Shown in pieces: positions 1 through 10,487 of a DNA stretch of 64,000 bases. Below the pieces are notes generated by a model, which was given only the letters and a program-made list of their open reading frames with translations, did not search any database and had not been told where the DNA came from. The stretch's first letter is position 1; each line of letters opens with the position of its first letter. Made by a program: the position numbers and the translations under genes. This stretch comes from Coix lacryma-jobi var. lacryma-jobi (lineage: Eukaryota > Streptophyta > Magnoliopsida > Poales > Poaceae). The DNA lies in the NCBI GenBank assembly GCA_009763385.1, contig CM019826.1:60826968-60890967 (forward strand), written 5' to 3'.

Positions 1-42
1 ATGGTACAAATATAATTATATAGTGAAAATAATAATTCTATA

Positions 43-231
43 ATGTTACTGTGTTGTCGAAACTCGGGGTTCGGGTCCCCCGTCGGGTTTTGGGTCCCCG
101 TCTGGTACAGGGCGGGGGCGGATTCTGACTCAAATCGGGGTTCGGGTTCGGGGCGGGTCTTCTTGGCGGGTTTCGGGGGCGGGTCCGCGGATGCTCCACC
201 AGCCCCAAACCCGACCCGTTGCCATCTCTAG
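43..231. other. GC-rich repeat, possible end of a hAT-like element
   Basis: A very G-rich stretch with repeated gggttcgggt / gggtccccg motifs ends in cccgttgccatctcta. The reverse complement of that end (tagagatggcaacggg) resembles terminal repeats I associate with non-autonomous hAT-like elements. I see no matching left terminus in the window and no 8-bp duplication, so the assignment is weak. The open frames across it look like by-products of base composition. Confidence 0.25.
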
Positions 232-244
232 TTGTCATCAATCA

Positions 245-443
245 CCAAAAAGGGGGAGATTGTAAGGAAAATGGACCTTGGCCCATTTGACTTTGGATTT
301 TGGTGTTCGATGCACAACATAACCAAATTGGACTAATGTGTTTGCATGTGTTTGTTTTGTAGTCTAATAGGGTGAAAAAGGTGGCTTGGACTAAGGCGAC
401 GTGGTGATCCGATAATCAACACCTGAAGCAAGACATTTGAAGC
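245..443 (+). mobile_element. Element H: PPT and first 183 bp of a Copia/Sirevirus-like 3' LTR
   Basis: The purine tract aaaaagggggagat (about 247-260) is followed by tgtaagg at 261, the usual arrangement of a polypurine tract directly before a 3' LTR. The tract matches the aagggggaga tracts before the LTR of element S, suggesting a Sirevirus-type element. The LTR is cut at 443 where element A begins. The distal part of this LTR is not seen again because the right end of A is truncated. Confidence 0.5.
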
Positions 444-1892
444 TGTTTACACCAGATTTTGGACCGAAAAAGATTTGTTATTTTGCAAACACAAACGGCT
501 GGTTTATTAAAGAGGGGATCGACCAGAGAAAAATAAGAGAAGCCTGCTTGGATCCAGACGCGACCGAAAAAGGTTCATGTGGGCCAGAAATAACGGGTTT
601 TGAAGACGTGTCGGGCTCAGGCAAAGAGTTTGGGCCCGGATCGACATTTTATTAATATGTATCCTAATCGTGTTAGAATAGGAGTCTGCCGGGTTATAAA
701 TAGCTAGAAACCCGATTTTTTGTAAACATCTCAATCAATCAATACATCCGCCACCGGCAAAAACCCTAGGAGTAGGAGTAAGGTAGAACTCGGCGGAACC
801 TTCAATCAGGCAGGGCTGTATCGGCTAGACCGACCTCCGGTTTGCTTGTAAGTTTCACCAATGGCTCATGTTATCGTTCAATAATGTTGTATTTGGCATC
901 GACCAAACTCTTGTTTAGCCATGACATGGGTTAGTTATCGGTTTAAGTTTGTCTTTTGTAAGACTGTCTTGACTCTGATCAATCTCTTGTTTTAGTCGAT
1001 CTTGACTAGTTATCGGCTCTATTAGCTTTGGTAATCTAATAGATTCTTTAAGTTATCGATGTTGTTTATGCTTTTAAATGTTTTCTTTACATTTAAACAA
1101 TATCTTGCCCAATCAAGATTGACGAATTAGCTTAAGCTCAAAAGTTGTTTAGTCTCGGCTATACTAAGTCCTTTCATGCTCATACCAAGGAAAATAGCCG
1201 ATCTAATCTTCTCATCGACTATTTCGTCAATCTTGATTGTTACATGTTGTGTGTTCGAGATATCTGTTCAATCTATGGCTTGATCTGGGAACAAGTAAGC
1301 TTGGTTTAACATGCTTATTATGGTTGTATTTCCGAACCCCACTGATATGCATGCTAGGTTAAATTTATTTGATCCTAGATTAGATCGTGTTTTTCAGATA
1401 GATCTTGTTCGTGCTTCATGGACCCTGTATCGGTTAAAATAGTCGATCCAGTTATGCTTCCTTCATAGTGTATATGTTGAAATGGCCTAAAGCTAGTGGA
1501 TCTGCTTTTCGTATCGAACGTGATTTAACTTGGTCATCATTATGGTTGCATGGAGACACCCCACTGTTGATGTTCAAGTTATTTTATCGACCTATTAGTT
1601 ATTATGACTGCATGGAGACACCCCAGTGTTAACGAGTAGAATTGTCGATACGATTAGTCGATTCACTGGTTTTATGCAGTCTTAACATCTACATAGATCT
1701 TTATTTCTTCATATGATAAGTTAATCGGTTGTTCACTTTTATGATGTTCTTTTATATTCTTAATAGCCATTTTGCTTTCATTTATATCAATGTTACAATG
1801 TTTTCTTGGGAGTTGACTTTGTAGTCAAAATCCTACGATAATGGCTATATCAGAGCCGCATAATTTGGAACTGTCTGGCATCAAACGGCAGG
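444..1892 (+). repeat. Element A 5' LTR, left part
   Basis: Starts tgtttacaccag, homologous to the LTR start of element B (tgttaacaccag). It holds a TATA box near 695 and, around 1300-1640, copies of a gcatggagacacccca motif (1547-1563 and 1609-1625, 62 bp apart), with a weaker relative near 1320. The LTR is interrupted at 1892 by element C and resumes at 11806. Total LTR length without C is about 1646 bp. Nothing protein-coding is recognisable in it. Confidence 0.85.
695..702 (+). promoter_or_regulatory. TATA box of element A 5' LTR
   Basis: TATAAATA lies about 250 bp into the LTR in the context gggttataaatagc, followed by an A/C-rich leader with caatcaatcaatac and aaaaaccctagg. Position and context fit an LTR core promoter. 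Confidence 0.6.
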
Positions 1893-3213
1893 TGTTGACA
1901 CCTCGGGTGGCACGCAGAAGAAACCGCAAGCGCACGGCTGTCAGTTGTAGCTTTTCACCTCAGAGTATTCCGGGGTATCGAATCCACGAGGAACGCGAAG
2001 TGATTTTGAGAAAACTAGGGGGTAAGGATATCTAGGATAGTTGAAGGGAACGGGCACTATCTACTGGGGTAGATCCAAGTTCTATTAGACTTCTAGTGAT
2101 TTAAGTTCTTTACTAGTGTATTGTGGGCGTACTAGCCTTTACCACTGACTTAGGTTGAACGCTAGCACAACGAGCCCTACTGTTAAACTAGACCAACTAT
2201 GTGGTGGAATTCAAGGCGCACAGGGCTGTCACCACCTGCTTGCTACCACAGCTATCCGGGGGCCTAGCCGTATTCACTGGCAATATATAGCCTAAGTACC
2301 ACACTTAATCTATATACTACTACTACTAGCCCTGTACTAGAACTAGACCACTTGAAACTAATATCAAGCAATGAAACAAACACACAAGTACTGAAAGTAA
2401 ATACTTGAAGATAGAATAAGATACTAAGTTACCAAAGTTGAAGCGCAGAGCAGAGAGAAGCAGAGGTCTCCGACAACTCCGGAACTCTCCAGACTTCTAC
2501 TCTTCTCCTTTCCAGCTCCTCTTCTAGTGAGGCACTCACACTCTCTCTAATCTCTCTATCATAGCAAGTGTGCTACTCTAACCAAATGGTGAGGAATGAT
2601 GTGAGGCTCTCTGAATGAGAGCTCAAGGGGGCCTATTTATAGTGCTAAGCAGCTAGGGGGGGGGGTACTTATAGAGTGAGGGGAGGTCGGTTAGGGTTTA
2701 GGGAGGTGGCGCCCGCCACCAAACCCTTGTGCCCGCCACCTCTCACCCGTCCGTTGCAACCGTCATTCATCCAACGGTCTTCATTTGCTCTCCCAAGTCG
2801 GTTTGAGTGCTGGTTAGGGTTTAGACACATGTCCAAAGCCCACTATCCAGGTGACACTCTTCTTAGCCCTTGGATCAAACCGTCTTATTGTGCAATGGCC
2901 AAGATTTGAGCCAGAGGTGACTCCCACAGATCGATGACGTGGCTTGGGCCACTTTTGGCACGAGTGACCTGGCGGCCGCCAGGAATAGGTGGCGACCGGC
3001 ACCCTACTCAGGCCCAAATGGGCCAGAGTAGCTTGGCCTTGCTCCTGGTGCTCTTGTTTGGCCCAAATTCCATTATTTCCTGCATTAAGATAAGAAACTA
3101 TGCACATGTGGAAATAGGTTAGTTATAAACCAAATCTTCTACTTTTTATGTTGTTTTACCTTGGTTTTGGGTGAAATGTTGATGGTGAAATGATGCTTTA
3201 AGCACCGTCAACA
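1893..3213 (-). repeat. Element C 3' LTR
   Basis: 1321 bp, nearly identical along its length to 10488-11800. On the minus strand it keeps a TATAAATA box (2634-2641). It carries the GC-rich palindrome cctggcggccgccagg at 2969-2984, with a decayed partner at 2991-3002. The plus-strand open frames 2676-2909 and 2934-3122 and the minus-strand frame 2814-3107 recur in the other LTR and are chance frames. Confidence 0.92.
2634..2641 (-). promoter_or_regulatory. TATA box in element C 3' LTR
   Basis: The minus strand reads TATAAATA in the context cactataaataggcc. The equivalent place in the promoter-bearing 5' LTR (about 11227-11235) has a 4-bp deletion that removes the box. Confidence 0.6.
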
Positions 3214-3226
3214 AGCTCCCCCACAC
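3214..3226 (-). other. Element C polypurine tract
   Basis: The minus strand reads gtgtgggggagct directly before the 3' LTR start. This is the expected plus-strand DNA priming site at the internal edge of the 3' LTR. Confidence 0.75.
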
Positions 3227-4746
3227 TAACCTCTTGCTCGTCCCGAGCAAGCATGGACTTTAAGAAATGAAACAATTTTATTGAACTAAACATTCACACA
3301 AGATGTTCAACTACCTATAGTCATGTTAGTAACCTTTCCAAGTGGCTAATAAATCACACCTATGGCGGTTGAAAGATAGTATAGCTTGCAAGCAAGAGAA
3401 ACACACTTTCCTCTTTTACATTCCTTGGGGTTTCAGGATATTTTCAAAATGAAAAACATGGTTCATTGAATCTCTCTTTAAATCTCAAGGCACTCATGGT
3501 GTATATCCTCACTTTATGGCAAAAGAAATGCCAGAGTATATCCTATGGTTTATGTGGAGTTTATAGGGAAAGGAATGAATGTAAGGCACTTCTATCTCTC
3601 TTTTATTGCTAAGTCAAGTTTAGGATCATGGGAGAGTATGGTCATGCACTAGCCAAGGTATAGGGTGGACTAACTCAATTCCTTTGTTCTTTTTTTTTGA
3701 ATCTCTTCTCTTACCAAGGATCATGGCTATATGCATCTCTCTCTTTTTTTGAATACTTAGACACTTGTCCTTTTTAGAGCTTTTGCTCTTTTTTTTGAAT
3801 ACTTGGACACTTGTCCTTTTTAGAGCTTTTGCTCTTTTTTTAGATGCTATATAGCCATGTCCTTTGAAGGAATGAGAAAATTTATACAATTCTTTTAGAA
3901 CAAAATTTTGGAGGAGAACTACATGAGTATACTCTCAGTGTGAGAGTTCTCTCAAAAAGGCATGGTTTGCCTTGGCTTTTAGAGCATGACTAAACTCTTC
4001 TACCTAGATCAACTATTCTTGACAAAGCTCAAAGATTGATTTAAAAGGCTTTATGGGCTGTTCTCCTATACTCTAATATTTTGGCTCTGGTAGGTGGATA
4101 GGAAAGAAAGATCATGAACCATGGTAATTTTGGGTTTCAAAATAAAAACTCCCAAGGTTGTAGCAGAGTACTTATGCAATTTCAATTACTACTTCTATAT
4201 CTTATCAAACAACAACCTAGGTTGACTTCCCTATCAAGATGAGTAGGCTACTACACATGAATAAAAGGTAGAATAACATGTCGTGTAAACACTCAATTCA
4301 AAAGAAATTGTTTCAACATTTTTTTTATTTCCTAGCTGCATTTTTAGTTCAAACCGAGACATCCAGTGATCCAAATTGTATAGAATTTAAAACATAGGTT
4401 TAGGGGTTCACCGGGGGTGTTTCGGTGCAGAGTGGCCTGGCGGCCGCCAGTAATAAGTGGCGGCCGCCATGGGCTTTGGCCCATGCGGCTTGCAAACAAC
4501 GTGGTAGTTACCTTGCTAAGTTCAGGTTACAACTTTGAACATTTTGTCACGTTTTACAGAGGTGTTTAAAGAGGGGAATTCCCCCACACTAGGAGTTTTG
4601 GTACTTTTTATTTGAACAAACTTGATGAAGGAAAAAAGAGGGTGTCTTTTTATTCATTATATTGAAAATTAAACAATCTAAAATTTAAATCAAGCAAAAT
4701 TAAACTTAAACTAAATCAAACTTAAAATCTAACTAGACACCCTAAT
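3227..4746 (-). other. Element C 3' non-coding region
   Basis: About 1.5 kb between the extra ORF and the PPT with no convincing coding sequence. It contains T-rich runs (A-rich in element sense), the tandem repeat at 3742-3836 described separately, and a pair of perfect TGGCGGCCGCCA palindromes at 4438-4449 and 4458-4469. The minus-strand open frame at 3626-3889 runs through the tandem repeat and is lysine-rich, low-complexity and not credible. Confidence 0.6.
3742..3836 (-). repeat. Two-copy tandem repeat with a ggacaagtgtcc core
   Basis: Two units of about 45 bp each contain, in element sense, agagcaaaagctct (a 5-bp stem with an aaaa loop), then aaaaaggacaagtgtc and a run of A. The cores lie at 3760-3770 and 3805-3816. 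The same core, also duplicated, occurs in element D at 24182-24193 and 24231-24242. Confidence 0.7.
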
Positions 4747-5599
4747 CTAATCTAATGGAGGGGCCTCGTAGAGATCCTCGAAGCCCGTCTCTTTGAAGAG
4801 ACGCTTGATCTTCGAGGTGCAGCCCTTGCAGAGGATGGTGAACCGATCCTCCATGTCCATTCGCCAGAGGGCTATCTCTGCGACTTGATCCTCCAAGGTG
4901 CTCTTCTCCTTGCGCAGCTTCTTCACCTCGGCGGCGAGTTTTCCGACGGTTAACCTCTCCTCACCACCGTTGTGCTCCATCTCGCCGGGGACTTCTGCCG
5001 GCGATGGGTTGAGACAGCGGCACACGGATGGCTCGGAGAGCGACCCATTGGAGCCATGAGTGCTTGCCTCACGCTCACGCAACCTCTTCTCGTAATGGCC
5101 ATCGGGCATTCTCACGCCGTACACCTCCAGTTTAGCCCTCTTGGGATTAGGGCTGTAACTGCGGTTGTGGCTATCCGAGCCAAAGCTGACCCGGGATTTC
5201 GCCCTTGATGGAGAGGGCATTTCATCACCCCTAGCCTTGATGGCCGGAGACTTCCTCGGGTGATCTCCCCTGTGGTCGGCCTGGTGGGCGTCCTCAGTTT
5301 CTTCTCGGGTGGCGCCACTGGAGGAGGATGAAGATGGAGCGGAGACGAGGCCAGGGGGCGTTTCACCCCTGGCGGCCGCCCAGCAGGGTGGCGCCCGCCA
5401 CTGGAGTGGTGGCTGGTGCCTTCCCTGCGCCCTCTGGTGGTGTCCCCTTGACATAAGTGTCGTCTGGCAGCACCATTGCTAAAGGAGGCACGTCAAGTAC
5501 CTCCATGTCGTCGTCGATCAAAGATCGGATGATGGCTTTGGTGGTGGACGAGATGGATCCTTGAGGGTTATAGGACTCGGATTTCCGTGGAGATGACAT
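4747..5599 (-). pseudogene. Extra ORF downstream of integrase in element C
   Basis: Sense-strand ORF in the position where Athila-type elements can carry an env-like gene. It starts at an ATG at 5599 (MSSPRKSESYNPQG) and runs to about 5370. It then changes frame by one base and continues to a stop at 4747 (frame open from 5454). The downstream half has a basic, serine/proline-rich part, then a heptad-like, charged coiled-coil segment (residues beginning KLAAEVKKLRKEKSTLEDQV) and an acidic end. I see no signal peptide or membrane span, so an envelope role is not supported. The frame change coincides with a TGGCGGCCGCC-type palindrome pair at 5370-5400. Product unknown. Confidence 0.5.
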
Positions 5600-6021
5600 G
5601 GTTTTGGAGGAGGCATGGCTGGACTTCGTGACTGGATGGAGGGAGAAGAAAGAGTTCTTCTTTTAAGAAGGGGGAGAAGTGGAGGGATAAGCCTTAGATG
5701 AACTAACTCATCCTCATCTCCTCCTTCTTTAACTCTCCCGAGCTCGGGATTAGCTGCCACGTGGAGAGGGGCTTCTAAACCACCACCTAGCGCGGCGGGC
5801 GCCAGGGTTTGGTGGCGGCCGCCAGTTGGGAGTGGCGGCCGCCACTCCTCCTTCGCTGGGCATCGAGCGGGAGAAGGTAAGCCTCCTAAATTTCAAAGTT
5901 CCGAGGTCGAATTGGCTTGGTTGGGCCTAAAGAGGCCTTTCTCGGGGTTTTGGATGGACTAATTGCATGAAATGGACAAGGCGTAAATTAGGTCCATCCA
6001 TTAATTGTTATGGGTTTTGAG

Positions 6022-9000
6022 CTACTTAAAGTTAATTATATCAATTTCGTTTAGCTCATTTTTATCAAAGTCATAGAATGTTTTTAATCTTTGTCCATTG
6101 ACTTTGAAGATTTGCCCATCGTCACTTTCCAATGTGACGGCTCCATGGGAAGAGGTTGCAACAACCTTGAAAGGTCCTTCCCATTTGCTTCGAAGTTTAC
6201 CATGTCCGAAAAGTCGAACACGAGAGTTAAAGAGTAAAACTTTATCTCCTACTTCGAACTCTTTCTTTTTTATCTGTTTATCGTGCCATCTCTTAGTCTT
6301 CTCTTTATAGAGCTTGGCACTATGATAGGCTTTCTCTTGCCATTCTTCTAGTTCAGAAATTTGCATCTTCGTATTTTGGCCAGCTTGGTCAAGGTCCATG
6401 TTCCATGAGCTTTGAACTCAAGCTCAACAGGAAGATGACAGGTTTTTCCATAAACTAGTTGGTATGGGGACATTCCAATCAGGGTCTTATAGGCGGTCCG
6501 ATAGGCCCACAGAGCTTCGGGTAACTTATGTTTCCATCCCCTTCCCATTTCTTCTACCGTCTTTTGCAAGATATTCTTTATTTGTTTATTAGACATTTTG
6601 GCCTGTCCACTTGTTTGGGGGTGGTATGCAGTGGCTACATTATGTTGGACTCCTTGACTAGCTAAGAAATGTCGGAAGCTCTTATCTATGAAATGAGGGC
6701 CTCCGTCACTAATGACTAGTCTAGGAACTCGAAAACGAGGAAAGATGTTTTCTTGGAACATTTTCTTCGAATGTTTAGCATCTGCCGCTCGACAGGGTAT
6801 GGCTTCTACCCATTTCGAGACATAATCCACCGCCACAAGAATGTACTCAGCATCATAGGATTTAGGAAAGGGGCCCATGAAGTCTATACCCCCAAACATC
6901 GAACAACTCAACTTGGAGATTGTTCACGAGAGGCATAGCATCTCGGGCATTAATGTTACCATGCTTTTGGCAACGAGGACAACGTCTCACATAATTCTTT
7001 GTGTCCTCGTACATTGATGGCCAATAAAAACCACTTTGCCATATTTTAGCATGTGTCCGAAAAGCTCCATAGTGTCCTCCATATTCGGCGGAGTGACATC
7101 TATCTATGATTTTTGTTGCTTCTTCTATGGGGACACATTTTCTCAAGAGTCCATCTGCACAGACCTTATAGAGATATGGTTCATCCCATAGGTGTGTTCT
7201 GCTTTGATATAGCAGTTTCTTTTTATTCTCCCCCGGCGGGACATAGCCGGTGACTATAAAATTCACGATGTTTGCATACCAAGGGTTGGTATATGTGACT
7301 TTTAGAAGGGTATCATCGCGAAGGAAGTCATTTATTGGGAGATTGTCCGAATTATTGACTTGTAGTCTAGACAAGTGATCAGCTACTGAATTCTCTACTC
7401 CTTTCTTGTCTCTTATTTCCAGGTCAAATTCTTGAAGGAGAAGGATCCAGCGGATCAACCTTGGCTTAGCATCTTTCTTAGTGAAGAGATATTTTAGAGC
7501 AGAGTGATCGGTATAAACAATCACCTTAGCTCCCACTAAGTAAGATCTAAACTTGTCTATGGCAAAGACTACAACCAAAAGTTCCTTTTCTGTGGTTGCA
7601 TAGTTTAGCTGGGGGCCGGTCAGGGTCTTACTAGCATAAGAAATAGCATAATGCTTCTTATCTTTAGTTTGACCAAGGACGACCCCCACAACATAATCAC
7701 TAGCATCACACATGATTTCGAACGACAAATTCCAATCTGGGGGTTGGATGATTGGTGCCGAAGTTAGAGCCTTTTTCAAAATATTGAAAGCTTGTAGACA
7801 ATCCTCATCAAATTTGAACGGGACGTCTTTTGCTAATAGGCTCGTTAAGGGTCTAGCGACCTGTGAGAAATCCTTAATAAACCTTCTATAAAAGCCGGCA
7901 TGGCCCAAGAAGCTTCGGATCTCTCTCACATTAGTGGGTGGTGGCAATTGTTCAATTATATTGATTTTGGCTTTATCCACTTCTATCCCACGTTCTGAAA
8001 TTCGATGGCCTAGGACAATTCCTTCCCGTACCATGAAGTCACACTTTTCCCAGTTAAGAACTAGGTCCTTCTCTTCACAGCGTTGGAGGACTTTGTCTAA
8101 ATTGGCTAGGCAATCGTCAAAGGTTTTCCCATAGACCGAAAATTCGTCCATAAATACCTCCATGATTTGTTCAATCATGTCGGAAAAGATGGACATCATA
8201 CACCGTTGGAAAGATGCCGGCGCATTGCAAAGTCCAAAGGACATGCTTCTATAGGCATAAGTTCCATACGGGCATGTCAAAGTGGTCTTACTTTGGTCAT
8301 CTGGATGGATTGGGATTTGGTGATAACCAGAATATCCATCCAGGAAGCAAAAGAAAGAATGGTTTGCCAATCTCTCTAGCATCTCATCTATAAAAGGAAG
8401 TGGGAAATGATCTTTCTTTGTGGCTTTATTCAGCTTCCTATAGTCTATACACATCCTCCATCCAGTGACAGTGCGTTAAGGGATTAACTCATTTTTCTCA
8501 TTCTTAACGACTGTCATACCTCCTTTCTTTGGAACTACTTGCACGGGACTTACCCACTCACTATAAGGAACTGGATAAATAATTCCCGCGTGCAAGAGTT
8601 TCAGAACCTCCTTTTTCACGACTTCACGCATAGCATTATTAAGTCGTCTTTGGGGCTCTCTTGAAGAGGGTATCTCAGGATCGAGAGGGATATGATGGGT
8701 GCAGAGATTTGGACTAATTCCCTTCAGATCTTGAAGTGAATAGCCAAAGACAGATTGGTGTTTTTCTAAGACAAGGGTTAACCTACGGACTTCCTCTTCA
8801 GATAGCTTACTGCTAATGATTACGGGAGTCTCGGGGTCTTTGTTTAGAAAGATGTATCTCAGGCCTTCAGGCAGAGGTTTTAGCTCTATGGAAGGTCTAG
8901 ATGGCTTTTCCGATTCGTTTAAGCAAAACGGTTCATCTGTCTTGGCTTCTTCAACAAAGAACTCAGAATCTTCTTCAAAATCAGGCTGAGCCAACTCATA

Positions 9001-9738
9001 AAGGGTAGAGGTTCTAGCTTGATCGAGAAGATCTGGTTCTGGTGGTTGTTCGGCAATAGAATTTAATGCACGAACAAAAGGTACTGAGTACTCTTTTCCA
9101 CCGATTTGAGCATTAAAGTGCTCTTGACATGGTCCTTGCAAGGCAAGTATGGACCAAGGTTGTCCAAAGAAGACGTCAAAAAGGACTACATCGAAAATGT
9201 AGAAATCTAAGACCATGTCCGCACCATCTACTTGGATGGGGACCATCTTTAGGATTCCTTCACTTTCCAAGATGTCACCATTTGGGTCTCTTAAACACTG
9301 TTTAGTTGGATATCGTTGAAGGTCGGGGAATGTTCTGGATACGTAATTACTAGCGAGAACATTAATTCCCACGACAGGGTCATAAAAGGCAAAGGCTCTT
9401 TCTCCCCTAATTCGACAATCTATTACGCTAGGTACTTTATCTATGCGAGGGATGTTTTCTGATACTTCGGCTTCCATTGTCCATTCATGACTCATGACAG
9501 CTGAAAGTTCCAAAAGACGCTCTCGGCTATAGATTCCATCAGAAGACTCACGAAGTGGTTTGTCGGATGGGAGAGCTTGAACGGAGTAGTTCATAGCATT
9601 TCCGTAATCCTCAAACACATCATCCTCTATCTCGCCCAAAAATTCCGGAAGAATTTCTCTTCAAGATGTGGACGGAATAGGCTCCGCTAAGTCCAACGAG
9701 CTAGACTCGGGCTCTTCTTGTTGTTCTACGGTCAAAAC
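6022..9738 (-). pseudogene. Element C pol: protease, RT, RNase H, integrase
   Basis: Same frame as gag as far as 6862, with in-frame stops TGA at 9661-9663 and TAA at 8476-8478. PR (about 9450-9100) has the unusual DPVVGIN instead of the usual D-S/T-G. RT starts near 8750. The catalytic box reads FMDEFSVYG, so the second Asp is Glu (codon 8143-8145). RH is recognisable by CDASDY and TDHSAL. IN has its His/Cys zinc region (CHSAEYGGH ... CPRCQ). A one-base shift in a run of five C (6889-6893) moves to the next frame, which contains IDFMGPF, VISDGG and HPQTSGQAKMSNKQ. The third acidic residue of the DDE triad is Lys (codon 6597-6599). A second shift near 6400 leads to the IN C-terminal domain, ending at 6022. 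Catalytically dead. Confidence 0.9.
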
Positions 9739-10410
9739 TTAGGTTTCTACGACTTCTTCCTCAGGGATTTCATCGGAAACTCCAGTATAAGGAGTATTCT
9801 CGAGAATTCTATCAAGAACCTCCTTTCCACCTCGTGGAGAAAGATGAAGAAACGCTCCACCTGACGAATGGTCAAGGTGAAGAGTGCTCTCTTTCTCTAG
9901 ACCGACATAAAAATGCTGAAGGAGCACTGGATCGGGTATGGCTAAATCGGGTCCTGAATTGATTAAACCAATAAAACGGTCCCAAGCCTCCCCTAAGGTC
10001 TCCTTATCATTTTGTCTAAAGGTCAACACTTCTACTCGTAGTCGTACCACTCGGTGGACAGGGAAATACGTCAAGATAAACTTGGTCCGTAAAGTTCTCC
10101 AGTCTCCTCTGGCACTTCCCACGGTTCGAGCATGCCATGTTTTAGCTGCTCCCGTCAAAGTGAACGGAAACAACTTCCACTTGACAGTGTCAGGTGAAAT
10201 GCCCGAAATGTTCAAGCATGTACAGACTTGCTCAAACTCACGTAGATGTATGTAGGGATTTTCTGATCCCGTAAACATGCTCTCCTTAACTTTGTTAATA
10301 AAGTCAGGGCACAATTCGTAACTATCGGCATATATAGGTTGTGATGATAAATGTGGCTCTAATCGCAAACTCTTAGGAGCTGCGAATTGTAAGATAGATT
10401 GATTCTCCAT
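9739..10410 (-). pseudogene. Element C gag (capsid) region
   Basis: Opens with ATG at 10410 (MENQSILQFAAPKSL), 51 bases inside the PBS. The core of a Retrotrans_gag-type capsid is clear: FTGSENPYIHLREFEQVC, KLFPFTLTGAAKTWH, then FRQNDKETLGEAWDRFIGLI and LLQHFYVGL. It reaches a TAA at 9739-9741 and continues in the same frame into pol, so gag and pol were originally one fused frame. No CCHC zinc knuckle is visible before the protease, unlike S and G. The window shows no separate start for pol. Confidence 0.88.
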
Positions 10411-10460
10411 GCGGAGAGGGTAAAGATGATCCTACCTCTAGTCTCAAAAATCAGCTACCG

Positions 10461-10479
10461 TTCCCCGGCAACGGCGCCA
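10461..10479 (-). other. Element C primer binding site (tRNA-Asp type)
   Basis: The minus strand reads tggcgccgttgccggggaa, eight bases inside the 5' LTR. This 18-19-mer is the PBS commonly assigned to tRNA-Asp in Athila-type elements and fixes the element's orientation. Confidence 0.85.
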
Positions 10480-10487
10480 GAAAAGCT

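Noticed and set aside
1..240. The open frames at 38-241 and 43-231 as genes
   Set aside because: Low-complexity translations (proline or glycine/serine rich) of a G-rich repeat with no domain.
2676..3122. Small ORFs at 2676-2909, 2814-3107 and 2934-3122, recurring at 11263-11694, as a duplicated gene
   Set aside because: They are the same positions in the two LTRs of C and cross its palindromes; duplication is due to the LTRs.
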